Part shown: piece by piece, positions 10,147 through 21,600 of the stretch
How positions within the stretch are numbered: position 1 is the first letter of the stretch
Layout: every line of letters starts with the position of its first letter
Source of the DNA: Galeopsis tetrahit
Taxonomy: Eukaryota; Streptophyta; Magnoliopsida; Lamiales; Lamiaceae
Assembly (NCBI GenBank): GCA_963675135.1
Contig: OY776130.1
Coordinates: forward strand, 16,918,001-16,982,000
Direction: 5' to 3'
Length of the DNA: 64,000 nucleotides
The notes under the pieces: model-generated
What the model was told of the DNA's origin: nothing
Seen by the model: only the letters and a program-made list of their open reading frames with translations
Database searches by the model: none
Position numbers and translations under genes: made by a program

Positions 10147-11756
10147 TGTTGGTCCTGAAAGGAGTATATAACAAGTGTATGGGGGGGAATACACTTGTAT
10201 GCAAATCTTTTCAAACTTTGATCAAACCAGAGTTCAGCAAGGTTGTCCTGGACAACTCTGCTGATATGATTAACTTTTTATAGATAATCAAGCTACTAAG
10301 TACTATTGAGTACTTAGTTGAATAACTATCTAAGGGAGTTATATGTGCGGAATTAGTGGTTGGCCCTTTAGTTTAAACTCCTTTTAAGTTCTGAAATTAC
10401 TTAGTCAATCAATCCAGTTTTCAGGGAATTTGTCCGAATGTCTTTTGCACAGTCTTTGAATATTTGTCCTTTGAAAGATCAGTTTTGTGTGCAGTGTTGA
10501 ATGATTGAAAGTACTTGAAAGCAAATCAACACAATAGTTTATAGTGGTTCAGAGACTCAAGCTCCTACATCCACTTTCCGTGATTTAACAGGATAATTCC
10601 TTCACTCTTGGAATTAACTTGTTTTATAGTGCCAAGGTGCACTTGATCAAGAACACCACTCCTTGGTGAATTGATCCCTAGGATGTCTAGAGTCCTAGTA
10701 CCCTCTTCTCAACTCACAACTGAACTGTTCTTCTCTCAACAGTCAGCTCCTACCACTTCTACTACTACAACCTTCTCACTTTCTCACTTGAAAGATGTAA
10801 GGGTTGAAGTAAGGTTCCAACTAATGAGATATCCTTTACAAAGAAGATCAGTGTATAAGGATAGGATATCTCTCTAAGCTTTGTATGGATATACAATAAG
10901 GTTCAGCTTAGAAGAAGTGTATGAAGACTAAGGTAGTCTCTTTGAAAGCTTGAAAGCACTTTGACTTGTAGGATAGTTGAATATTCTTGTCAAGGTTGTG
11001 GTGCTTCAAATGGTCTTCACACTTCTGTATTTATAGACAAATGAAGGATTTGCCCGTTGGAGAGGCAGCCTCAAATGTCCATAAATGTCTTCTTTGAGTT
11101 CTTCAACTTAGAAGACAGTTTCTTGATAGTGACATGTCCTCATTTGGGAAATAAACGGCTGCATAGACTTTGTCTTCATTCTGCAGCACTCTTCCCAATG
11201 TCTAACTTTAAGATTCACTTGTTCAAACATGGACATGGCTTCTGATAGTTGATCCAAAGATAGGACAACCTTCCTTATCAATTTGGACAACTCTGCTTAT
11301 CACTATCAGCAAACTTGCTTATCAGCATAGTTGGCTTGCTCTTTTCAGATGACTTGGCTCTTTCCCTTTGCATGTATTCTTTTCATGAATCTTTGAAGAT
11401 CTTAGGGTATAGTTGTCTTGACCTCTTCAGCATAGATGCTCTTTGTCTTTCAGAAGACTTGTTTTGGGTCTAACTGTGCTGAGACAACTCTTTTGATCAG
11501 CATACTTGTCTTTTAGCAGACTTGGTGATTGTTCCAGAATTTGAGCCTTGAGGGGACTTGATCTTGATAGACTTAAAAGCATATGTTCCCCCTCAAATTG
11601 TGCATCTAATAAACTATGAGCTGCCTAACATATCAGCTTCTCATCTAGCCTTATGCTAAATGTTCTAACATTCTTAGAACATTATCAATCTTGACTTAGG
11701 CATGTCTCAGGGGGTTTTGGTATTAAATCAAAACACTTTTCATTTTATTCCCAATA
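10147..11756 (-). repeat. 3' LTR of the copia element
   Basis: 1610 bp, the uninterrupted counterpart of 31734-37562. On the minus strand it starts TATTGGGAATAAAATG, where the other copies have TGTTGGG, so the terminal TG has mutated. It ends AGGACCAACA. A TATA box (CTATAAATA) lies at about 11027-11035. Small ORFs inside are shared with the other LTR only because the LTRs are duplicates. Confidence 0.93.
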
Positions 11757-11771
11757 ATTTCCCCCTTTTTG
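11757..11771 (-). promoter_or_regulatory. Polypurine tract of the copia element
   Basis: The minus strand reads AAAAAGGGGGAAAT directly next to the 3' LTR. This is the RNase H-resistant primer for plus-strand cDNA. The family copy at 63831-63842 has the same tract. Confidence 0.85.
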
Positions 11772-12237
11772 ATGATGCCAAAACCTATACATTTTATGCA
11801 AAAGTGACTTGACTACACCTATTACATTTATCTTCAGAGGACATGACTAGAGTCAATTTTCCTGAAAAAGAATGTGTTAGTGTACTCACCATTCATACTG
11901 CAAATAGGTTTCAAGAATAGGCATAGAGAGATTATAGTATGTTGTTTCTTGATTCATAAAGAGAATTCAACTAACATTCAAATAATTTGGCTTTACAAGC
12001 ATGTTGATAGTTGAAATGATCATATCAGAGCATGAACAACATTACATCAGAGCATTTCATACATCAGAGCATAAACTAAACACTTAAGAATTTTCAGACA
12101 AGTTCTTTTAAATATCAGAGCAAACATGTCAGCATTCTTGTCCAACTTCAGCATAGATGACCAATTCAAGGCAGATCAGCAACCAATATAAGCTTCTCAT
12201 CCAATTTATCACAAAGAGGTCAGAAAACTTAGCCATT
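11772..12237 (-). other. Copia 3' UTR with repeated PBS-complementary motif
   Basis: No ORF. On the minus strand it carries four copies of TGCTCTGAT followed by A or G (plus-strand positions 12023-12032, 12045-12054, 12062-12071 and 12113-12122). The core is the reverse complement of part of this element's own PBS (TATCAGAGCA at 31717-31731) and so matches the 3' end of initiator tRNA-Met. The related copy at 63422-63576 has seven variants. Confidence 0.75.
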
Positions 12238-15200
12238 TCAGAGATCGTCCTCCTTAGGTGGCACCATCCCATATTGTGCCCATACTCTTCTTTTCAGCTC
12301 CATGGCCTCTTGGTTGGTTCCCTTAGGTCCAAGCACCATTTTGTTCAGTTTAAGGATCTCTAGGAACTCTTTCAGAATCTTTGATTGGTCAATCCATCCA
12401 TCCAACTTTGGAGGCATGTAAATGATTGGCTTAGGGGCAGTGAGCTCAACTCTTGCAAGATCAGCAGCTGCAAGGAGTTGTTGATAAAGTTCCCTATAAT
12501 ACTCAATCATGAACTCAGAAAAAGTGGAGTTAGCATCTTTTCCATTCCATCTATCAATGACATAAAAGTTATAGACAAACTCCCTTTTTGCCTCTTCCCA
12601 TGAGTCATTCAGTTGAATTGGAACCCATTTATCCAAGTAAGGATATTTGGTGTCCATGGGAATCAGTAGCTGTGGCTTCATCTTGCTATATGTATCTCTT
12701 CTTCTTCTTGGCTTTTGAAAGTCAGCCCCTCTCTTGTCTCTTGCTCTGTTGGCTTCATCTATTAGATCCATCTTCTCTTGAGCCCTCATCATGGCTAACC
12801 TCTACTGTGTTTCAGGATCTTTGCCATATCCTTCTTGAAACAACTTAGATGGATCAAGAGCTAAGACAGTTGTCTTCTTCTTGGGCTCAAGTCCAACTCA
12901 TTCAGCAAATAACTCTTCAACATCTTCAGTAGATTTGGGACCTTCAGCAGTTTTGGCAGTTTCAGAAGACTTGTCATCTTCAGCAGTCTTGGACACTTCA
13001 GCAATTTTGTCCTTTTCAGCACTCTTGGCCTTCTTGGAAGTAGGCTCATCATCATCAATTCTAAACTCAGGGGGCAGATCAAGGTTGTTGGGAAAGTGAG
13101 TGAATGTTTCAGCCTTTCTTTTGTTTCCCTTGGCCTTCTTGATCTTTCCTCTAGTTTGGACACCTTCAGCATCCTTATCCAAACCAGACACCTCTCCTCC
13201 TGGTCTTTGTTGTAGCCTAACTCTCTCTTCTTGTGCTGAAGCCATAGAATTCTTCAAAGCAATGGCTAGCTGCTCTTCTTCATCCAAATCATCCAAGTTC
13301 AGCACTGCTGGCTCTTTTCCTTTCTCTTCAGCAACCTTGTCCTTTTCCTTAACTGGACTTCCAATAACCAATGCACCTTTTGCTCTTGCTCTTTCCCTTT
13401 CCCCCTTTTTGGCAGCATCAAAACACTGAGGTTTTAGTTCACTCATGGTAGATGCCATTAAGGATTGGGCTTGGTTTAGGGATTTCATCTCTTCCAACAA
13501 GTATACATTCTCATCATGTATATTCTGCATTCTGTCAATGCTCAAGCTAAGGAAAGCTAGAACAGGCTTCATCTTTTGTTGGACAACTTCTTCCATAGTT
13601 ACTTTCAGAGATGCATCAAGTTGTGCCTTAAGGAGCTCAGTAAGGTTGGCCACTGCACTTTCAACAATCTTGGCCATCACTTCTTGGGAAAAATTTTCTG
13701 AGGCTGCCTTCACCATTGCAAGCCTCATTGCCTCTGCTCTCTTCTTCTGCAATGCAGTTTTCTTGCCAAATGCCTGCTTGATGGTTAGTCTAATAGCTTG
13801 AACATTGGCATTGTGATTATATCTTAGTAGCTTCTGATCCTTCTTGACCTCCTTTGAGATTGACTCCATACTGGTTTTTGCTTTGTGGACCTCAGTGGAA
13901 ATGGTTTGAAGCCAGATTCCACTCCACTTATTCTTGCCTCCAATGTGGGTAGCACCACATCTTTAGAGCCAGTTAATCTCATCTCCACAGATGCCAAAGT
14001 TCTTCCATGCTCATCCAAAGCCCTAGAATTTCTGCATGAGCTGATTGAACTTGATGAGCCAAGGAGTCCAACTTTGCTGTTTGCATCCCAAGCAAGGCTT
14101 GTGCTGATCCAGAATCCACTTGGATGGGTGCATCTGTTAAGAAATCATCTTCAAAGATTTGGTCAAGAGAAATACCTGCAAATTCAGAAAAATCAAATGG
14201 GTTAGTGAAAACACACTCATCACCCTCAGTTTCTTTTGCATAAGACTCTGATACATCAGCAGTCTTCTTCTCATTTTCAAATACTTCTTTTCTTCCTTCA
14301 ATATTAATTTCCTCACATAAAGGAACAGGCCTCCTTTCATCAAGGGATTCTTGAAGTTCAGATTTGACTTCAAGAATAACCTGTCCTTCCTCACTTATAC
14401 CACCCTCATTTTGTGGTACACTCACTATCTTAGTGATCACTACCTCTCTATCATCCACAACTCCCTCTTGTTTTTCTTCTACACTTTCCTTTTCAACTCC
14501 TTCATCTAAACCTGCAGCATCTCTACCTTCAACAAGGTTCAAAGATGGCAGTTGTGGGGAGATCACAGTGCTTATTTCAATAGCCACAGAGTCATCTTGA
14601 ATGATTAAGGGCTGATCAGTGTCCAACTCTTCTGAAATTGAATAGGCCTTAACCAAACTAGCCTCTATAATAGGAACCTCAACATCTTTAGGCTGTGCCT
14701 TGGGTTCAGAAGAACCTTCATTGGCAGATGTATCTTTGGTTGTGTTACCACCCTTGGTCAACACCTCTGATGAAACAGAGCCTTTTCTATGACAGGTTAA
14801 GAGAGGGGTAGAAGGCAGTTTGGACTCAGGAGGGTTAGGATTGGTTTCAGGAGGGTTGGGGTTTGAGGGATCATCAGGGGAATCATCATCATTAGAGCTA
14901 CTTTCAGGGTGTCTGATGCCCTTAGAAATTCTCCCCTTCTCCTCAATGATCTTATCCTCTACTAACTTTGCAAAAACATCCTCATCAATGAGGAATCTTG
15001 TCTTTAACACTCCAGCAAAGTGTAGCAATCTACTTTCCTCCACTTGCCACCAATTTGCACCCTTATCTTGGATGACTTGTGAGATCTCCATGATTGTTTT
15101 GTCCTTTACATCCACAAGCATCCTCAAATCATGAAACATCTTCTAAATTCTAGGAAATTCAGCAAGTTGTGGGTACAAACTGTCCACAGTAGCCTTGGCT

Positions 15201-15325
15201 CCACCTCTGAGCATACTCTCATAAGTATACTCATCTTCATCTCCACTGGAATGGGGACTTTGGGTTATAGGGGAGTTGGCTCTGGTTTCTCCTAAAGTGG
15301 CTTTAGGGAGTTTAAGTTCAGGGGG
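12238..15325 (-). pseudogene. Copia extra ORF behind pol, C-terminal and main part
   Basis: I do not recognise a catalytic domain. Reading minus-strand from the Athila insertion, the frame continues in phase from 26943 (…NPSEAN joins PPELKLPKATLG…). It meets a TAG at FPRI just before 15139, is open to 13979, then shifts frame several times (14018, 13869 and 12792 start new open pieces). The protein is long, hydrophilic and low-complexity: acidic linker, predicted-helical Lys/Glu-rich centre with KTAE-type repeats, then a conserved tail (LLIPMDTKYPYLDKWVPIQL, FYVIDRWNGKDANSTF, IIYMPPKLDGWIDQSKILKE). The tail is nearly identical at 61531-63336, so it was under selection as protein in this family. 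No signal peptide or transmembrane segment, so an envelope role is not supported. Confidence 0.75.
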
Positions 15326-15330
15326 GTTGG
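15326..15330. repeat. Target-site duplication GTTGG of the Athila element, left side
   Basis: Paired with GTTGG at 26938-26942. Removing the element and one copy rejoins the copia extra ORF in frame, which confirms both edges. Confidence 0.9.
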
Positions 15331-17096
15331 TGATTCGGTTGTAAATTACATGAGATTTTGTGTGTTTTAGTGATAAACTATTGTGGTTTTACATGCATTT
15401 TCATGTTAAGAGGCTTGACTTGATGGAGAAAGGTTTGTGAGCTCGTTTTGTAGGAATACGAAGCGAATTAGGCGTCAAAATCACAAAAAGAGTGTCAATC
15501 TTTATTGACACTCGTATGAGACGTAGCAATGAGGCTAGGGAGCATGTGCAAAACGTTTGAGAAGACTCGAGATGGAAAACTGATGAAAAGGACGGAAAAA
15601 TGGCCAAAGTCGAAGGTTCCACCCGGCCGGGCGGCATCACTCGCCCGGTTGAGCCGTTCATACTCAGAAATGCAAAGTCGAAGGTTTCGCCCGGCCGGGC
15701 GGCATCACTCGCCCAGCCGGGCCGTTCATGCGCAGAAAAGGAGGCAAGGTCGAAGGGTCCGCCCGGCCGAGCGGCATCACTCGCCCGGCCCGGCCGTTCA
15801 AGCACCAAATGTCACCCCAACTTACGAAGGTTTGGCCCGGCCGGGCCACTTCACCCGCCCGGCCGGGTGGTTCATTTTTCGGGGGTATTTGCCAAAACTT
15901 GCGAAATTTGAGGGACTTAGGTGCAATTCTTATTTTGGGGATTTCTCACAACATATATAAAGGGCCCTTAGCCAATTTTGAGGATATACTACCTTGGAGA
16001 GCAATTCACACACACAATCACACATAGTCATAGGTGTTTTTCATATTTTGCAATTTCCTTTGATAGATAGCTTAGATTCTTGTTTAGTTGGAGAATTCAA
16101 GTGAAGATTTCCATTGGGCTTTGTAAGTAATTGAAGTTTGTAGCTACATTTCAAGTTTTAAGGTGATATCTCTTTAATTCTCATTTCAATTTACCAATTC
16201 TCTTATTTCTTATTTCTTAATTGTTATGGATTGTGTGAATTCTTGCATTCTAGCCATGGATTTCTATCTTAGAACCATAGGCTAAGTCTTAATTGCCTAG
16301 GGTGTTGAATTTTTGGTGGTCAAGTGGTGTAATTATGGATTAATTGCATGATTAGCTTAGGAATTGGGTGTATATGTTTCTAGTGTGGTAATTTTCATGA
16401 TTCAATTGGTTAATTCACCCTATTAGCTAGCATTCTTAGTTTTGTCAATTTCAACGACCGTATTGGGTTGCATGATTAAGAATGTGTGTATGAGCTTGGA
16501 TTAATCGATTAGAATTAACATAGTAATTAGCTACACCGACCGGGGGTTAATTTCTTAGATAGACGACACTAGACACTAGTCGATTAGAGGTCGTCTATTA
16601 GATTAGTGAAAGGGTGTCTCATAAACTTTAGTAACCGTGTTGAACGTGTTTATGAGACACTATCCTAAGATCTTATGGCATTGATTGGACGATATAATTG
16701 CTAGTTGATGCACGTGTTCACCTAGGCCTCACAAGGGATATGTCGACACAAACGAGTGATAGCCTTTAGCTCTACCCAATACATTAGGTTTAATTTGTGT
16801 ATTTTGGCCCAATAATTCACCACACAACCTACAAAATGGATACACCTGAGGCAATACTCTCTCACCTTGCACTTTCGAAAGGAAGTTAGATATCTTGTTA
16901 TTGCATTTGTTCATTTCTTCTTGTTTAGTTCGTTTAGTTTATTACTTGTGTTTTTAATTCCCGAAAATCCAAACAAACAAGTTTAGTTACTACAATGGCA
17001 TGATAACTTGCAACTTTAGGGATTCATTGATACTCAATTAAGTCCTTGGAACGAAAATATACTTGGGAAAACTTATCCAAAAATACGAACAAGTCA
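15331..17096 (+). repeat. 5' LTR of the Athila element
   Basis: Begins TGATTCGGTTG and ends GAACAAGTCA. The TATA box CATATATAAAG is at 15952-15962. A CCCGGCCGGG-rich tandem block (15605-15870) makes it 45 bp longer than the 3' LTR, whose block has lost part of the array. The rest of the two LTRs differs by scattered single bases. Confidence 0.93.
15605..15870 (+). repeat. GC-rich palindromic tandem block inside the Athila LTR
   Basis: About four imperfect units of roughly 60-65 bp. Each carries GTCGAAGGTTTC or a variant, one or two CCCGGCCGGG palindromes, GGCATCACTCG and GCCGTTCA. Similar but not identical units occur in the 3' LTR (25498-25715) and in the internal spacer (21045-21380). The block is rich in CpG and CCGG. 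Long spurious ORFs on both strands arise only from its composition. Confidence 0.85.
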
Positions 17097-20000
17097 TTAG
17101 GAGAATTGAAATTGAGTTTCAATCATGAAGAAATCACATTTTCAATTTACAAGTCTTTGAAAGAGCTTGGAGAAGTGGAGTCTTGCAATTTTTTAGATGT
17201 GGTTGACAACATTGTGCAAGATGAATGGGAAGATTTCTCTAACACTTCTTTAACTCATTCTATTTCTTCATTTCTATGTGATTCTTTGATCGTCTCTAAT
17301 GAATTGTTGCCAAGTTCTTATAGGGAATCAATAGAAGAAGTTGATGCAATGGAGATGAGAAGGAGACCTCCAATACTACCACTTCATATTCCCGTTGAAG
17401 GAGGACAAGTTCCGGAAGAAAAGAAGGAAAAGATGAAGCCATTACCGGAGCACCTCAAGTATGCTTACTTGGATAACGAAATGAGGTACCCCGTTATTGT
17501 TTCCTCTTTGTTAAATGATGGTGAGTTGGATAAATTGTTGGTTGTGCTTGCTAGGAATAAGAAAGCCTTAGGTTGGACCATTGATGACTTGAAGGGTATT
17601 AATCCGTCTATATGCATGCATAGGATTAGGACCGAGAGTGATGTTAAACCTATAGTCCAACCACAAAGACGAGTAAATCCTATATTGCAAGAGGTCATTA
17701 GGAAAGAGGTTATCAAATTCTTAGACTCGGGTATGATTTTTCCCATTAGTGATAGTCCGTGGGTATCACCATTGCATGTCGTTTCTAAAAAGGGGGTATG
17801 ACGGTCATAAAAACCGATCAAAATGAGGTGATAGCTACACGGGTAGCAATCGGGTGGAGAGTGTGTGTAGATTATAGGGAGTTAAATAAGGCTACATGTA
17901 AGGATCACTTTCCCCTTCCCTTTATGGATCAAATTCTAGATAGGCTTGGTGGATTTGCTTACTATTGTTTCCTCGATGGTTATTCCGGGTACAATCAAAT
18001 AATGATTGCTCCCGAGGACCAAGAGAAGACCACCTTCACATGTTCCTATGGAACGTTTGCTTGGAGATGCATGCCCTTTGGGTTATGCAATGCACCGGCA
18101 ACATTCCAAAGGTGCATGATGTCGATTTTTCATGATTTAATTGAGAAGGTAATGGAAGTGTTCATGGATGACTTTTCGGTTTTTGGTACTTCATTTGACA
18201 CATGTTTGGAACATTTGGAGTTAGCGCTTAAACGATGCCAAGATACCAACCTTGTCCTTAATTGGAAAAAGTGTCATTTCATGGTCAAGAAGGGGGTGGT
18301 ACTTGGTCATCATATATCTTCTCAAGGTTTGCAGGTTGATCGGGCAAAGATAGTGGCAATAGAGAAGCTTCCTCCTCCATCAAACGAGAGAGGAATTCGT
18401 TCATTTTTGGGGCACGCCGGCTTTTATAGACGGTTCATTAAAAAATTCTCTAATTTATCTAAACCCCTTTCACACTTACTTGAGAAAGATGTTTCTTATG
18501 TTTTTGATGATGTTTGTTTGAATGCTTTTAGTGCCTTGAAGGAAGCGTTGATCAATACTCCCATTTTGGTAGCACCGGATTGGAAGGAGCCATTCACATT
18601 AATGTGCGATGCAAGTGATGTGGCAATGGGGGTTGTTCTTGGCCAAGTAAGGGAGAAGATTTTCCGGGCCATATACTATGCATCAAAAACATTCAACGGG
18701 GCTCAATTGAATTACACCACTACGGAAAAGGAACTTCTAGCGGTGGTATACGCCTTCGATAAGTTTCGACCCTACCTAGTAGGTGCGAAAACTATCATTT
18801 ACACGGACCACGCCGCTATCTGTTATCTCATGGGAAAGAAGGATGCAAAACCAAGACTAATCCGATGGATCTTACTTCTTCAAGAATTTGACATTGAGAT
18901 CAAGGATAAGAAGGGGAGTGACAATGTTATAGCCGACCATTTGTCCCGGGTCGAGAGGGCTAAAGAATTCAAAGAAGATTTTGGAGATGTGAAAGAAGAG
19001 TTCCCGGATGAGCGTTTGTTCCGTATCCAAGGATCGTTTGTGGGAAAAATTCATGATGAGGCACCTTGGTACGCGGATATAGCTAACTACTTAGCAAGTG
19101 GAAGCATGCCATTTGGTGCTAACACTTATGAGAAGAAGAAGTTTTTGAAGGATGTTGAGAGTTACATTTGGGACGACCCTTATGTCTTGAAGAGGGGAGT
19201 TGATTCAATAATCCGAAAATGTGTCCCAAAGGAAGAATGGGAAAACATCATGACCCATTGCCACTCATCTCCATGTGGAGGACATTATGGGGGTGAGAAG
19301 ACGGCTTTGAAGGTGCTCCAATCCGGATTTTATTGGCCATGGGTATTCCGGAGTTGTAAGGAGTTTGTGATTAGATGTAACAAGTGCCAACGGAGTGGAG
19401 GGATTTCTAAGAAAAATGAGATGCCTTTGACGAACATTGTGGAAGTCGAATTATATGATGTTTGGGGGATAGATTTCATGGGACCATTTCCATCTTCAAA
19501 TGGTTACACGTATATTCTACTTGGAGTTGATTATGTGTCGAAATGGATAGAGGCCATTGCTACGAAGGCCAACGATGCAAACACCGTCGTGAATTTTTTG
19601 AAGGGGATCTTCACTAGATTTGGCGTTCCAAGAGCTCTCATTAGTGATGGGGGAAGCCACTTCGTGAACAAATTGATGGAGAGGTTACTTGCAAAATATG
19701 GTGTCACACATAAAGTAGCAACTCCATATCACCCCCAAACCAATGGGTTAGCCGAAATTTTAAATAGACATATCAAGAAAATCTTGGAATGGACGGTGAG
19801 CACTAGCCGAAAAGATTGGGCTAGCAAACTCCCGGATTCACTTTGGGCGTATAGGACGGCATATAAAACTCCACTTGGTATGTCGCCTTACCAATTAGTT
19901 TTTGGGAAGGCATGTCACCTTCCCGTTGAAGTAGAGCACCAAGCACTTTGGGCCTTAAGAAAGGTGAATTTGGATAGTGACTTGTGTGGAGAGAAAAGGG

Positions 20001-20344
20001 TGCTTCAATTGCATGAACTTGAAGAGTTTCGTGAGGACGCATATGCAAGCTCACAATTGTTTCGTGAGAAGACTAAGAGATGGCATGATGCACGATTGTC
20101 CATGAAGATCTTCGAAGTAGGTGATGAGGTCCTCCTTTACAATTCAAGGTTAAGTATTTTTCCCGGGAAATTGAAGTCCAAGTGGTTTGGGCCATTTCGT
20201 GTTACTAAGGTGTATCCCACGGGTTTTCTTGATCTCGTGAATGAGCAAGGCGAGGAATTCAAGGTGAATGGGCACCGTGTGAAGCATTACTATTCTCTTC
20301 CCAACAAGGGGGTAGTACATGTGATCAGGCTTCGTGACCCTTGA
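17097..20344 (+). pseudogene. pol: Athila pol: reverse transcriptase, RNase H, integrase
   Basis: The open frame enters from the LTR and runs to 17801, where one base seems lost from a G-run (KKGV then stop; the next frame resumes with MTVIKTDQNEV). RT has VCVDYRELNKATCKDH, CMPFGLCNAPATFQRCM and the active-site FMDD at 18161-18172. RNase H has LMCDASDVAMGVVLGQ, ELLAVVYAFDKFRPYL and YTDHAA. Integrase has an HHCC zinc region ending CNKCQRSG, Asp in WGIDFMGPF, Asp in ISDGGSHF and Glu in TNGLAEILNRH, then a C-terminal part ending FKVNGHRVKHY. Apart from the frameshift this pol is complete from RT on; protease and gag are deleted. Confidence 0.92.
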
Positions 20345-20583
20345 ACTAAAGGAGTTCCGTCCGGCATAGGACGTTAAACCTAGCGCTAAATGGGAGGCAA
20401 CCCATTTTTACTTGCTTTATTCCTCTTTTTGTTTATTTGGTTTTGTTTGAATAAGTGTGAATAGTTGATGTTCTTTTTGTGAAGCTCTCTTTTGTAGGTC
20501 AAGCTCATATGGTGAAGAAGTGGATAAAAGTTTTGAGAAGTGAAGAAAATTTGAGTTGATAGCCACCATGAGGTACACCCCGT

Positions 20584-20630
20584 CCCAAACTTAATATTGC
20601 TTTGCAATATCTAAGTTTGGGGGGGTAGGG
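20584..20630 (+). other. Hairpin with PPT-like 3' arm behind Athila pol, copy 1
   Basis: CCCAAACTTA plus ATATTGC pairs across a TTT loop with GCAATAT plus TAAGTTTGGG, leaving one bulged C: a 17-bp stem. The 3' arm runs into AAGTTTGGGGGGGTAGGG, which resembles the real PPT next to the 3' LTR. Confidence 0.75.
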
Positions 20631-20847
20631 AAAGTTTCTTGTGATATTTTGTACGTGAGTGTGTTGTTTTTGAACACTTGTCATTGATGAATAGTGGTTT
20701 GGAATATAATTCTTGACTTGTGTTTGATATATGTGCATGGTGGTTGTTGACACAAATGAGAGTGATTTTGAGATTTATGGTGAATGTTTATGATATTGAT
20801 TGAGATTGCAAGTTTTTGGTGCAAAATCTTATTCCAACACTATTTTT

Positions 20848-20890
20848 CCAAACTTTAATTGCGTGCAATGAAAAAGTTTGGGGGGGTATG
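20848..20890 (+). other. Hairpin with PPT-like 3' arm behind Athila pol, copy 2
   Basis: CCAAACTT and ATTGC pair with GCAAT and AAGTTTGG across a GT loop, with small internal loops. The 3' arm continues as a run of G into GGGGGGTATG. The architecture repeats copy 1 about 260 bases later although intervening bases differ. Confidence 0.7.
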
Positions 20891-21044
20891 TTCGTTTGTG
20901 TAATTCGATTAGCACCAAAAACCATGCATCGTAATTGATGTTTGAGTTGTTTCACTTGTGAAAACAGCGTGAAGTTGGGAAATGAGAGTCAAATCGAGCA
21001 AAAATTTGAAAAAAAAATGGAGAGAAAGTCGAAGCTATGGGGAG

Positions 21045-21380
21045 GGCGAGCCATTGAGCCACCCGGCTGGGCCACTTTTAGCCTATGGCCGGGCGGCCAA
21101 GTTGTAGAAATACGAAGGTTTCGCCCGGCCGGGCCACTCAGCCGCCCGGCCGGGCCGTTCACTCCAGCTTTTGACAAGAGATACGAAGGTTTCACCCGGC
21201 CGGGCCACTCAGCCTCCCGACCGGGCCGTTCACTCCAGCCTTCATGCCCAAATACGAAGGTATCGCCCGGCCGGGCCACTTCACCCGCCCGGCCGGGCCG
21301 ATGACTCCAGGTTTTTCAAAAATTTTACGAAGGTATCGCCCGGCCGGGCCACTCAGAGCCGCCCGGCTGGGCCGTGTCCA
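21045..21380 (+). repeat. GC-rich palindromic tandem array in the Athila internal spacer
   Basis: About five units of 60-70 bp, each with TACGAAGGT, TCGCCCGGCCGGGCCACT, a second GCCCGGCCGGGCCG palindrome and ACTCCAG. It shares core palindromes and the GAAGGT motif with the LTR block but has its own arrangement. It lies directly upstream of the promoter-like block at 21413-21473. Confidence 0.85.
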
Positions 21381-21412
21381 AGTAAGTTTTTTTTTTTTAG
21401 TTTTGTGGGTCT

Positions 21413-21473
21413 AAACCCTACCCAAACGGCCCACAACCCTACCCACTCGGCCCACATCCCTTTAAAACCCTAA
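21413..21473 (+). promoter_or_regulatory. Candidate internal promoter for the Athila extra ORF
   Basis: Within 61 bases there are a telo-box-like AAACCCTA (21413-21420), two GGCCCA boxes (21428-21433 and 21449-21454; reverse complement TGGGCC, the plant site II core), a TATA-like TTTAAAA (21461-21467) and a full telo-box AAACCCTAA ending at 21473. A C/T-rich leader follows. Site II plus telo-box pairs are known from promoters of plant ribosomal-protein and cell-cycle genes. That this is an active promoter is inference. Confidence 0.5.
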
Positions 21474-21600
21474 CACACTCAAAACACACACACCCACTCT
21501 TGAGAATTGGTTTTTCACTCCTCTCACCAAACAAGTCTCACTTCTCTTCAATTTTCTCTTGATTTCTCTTGAAAATTCTTCAAGAAAGTCAACACCCAAG

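Noticed and set aside
10671..10877. 68-aa frame, also present at 32257-32463
   Set aside because: Conserved between the sites only because both are LTRs of one element. No domain and no reason to expect a gene there.
15401..16027. Overlapping open frames on both strands, Pro/Gly/Arg-rich
   Set aside because: They arise from the CCCGGCCGGG tandem block, which lacks stop codons in several frames. The same occurs at 20942-21473 and 25287-25752. No start context or domain.
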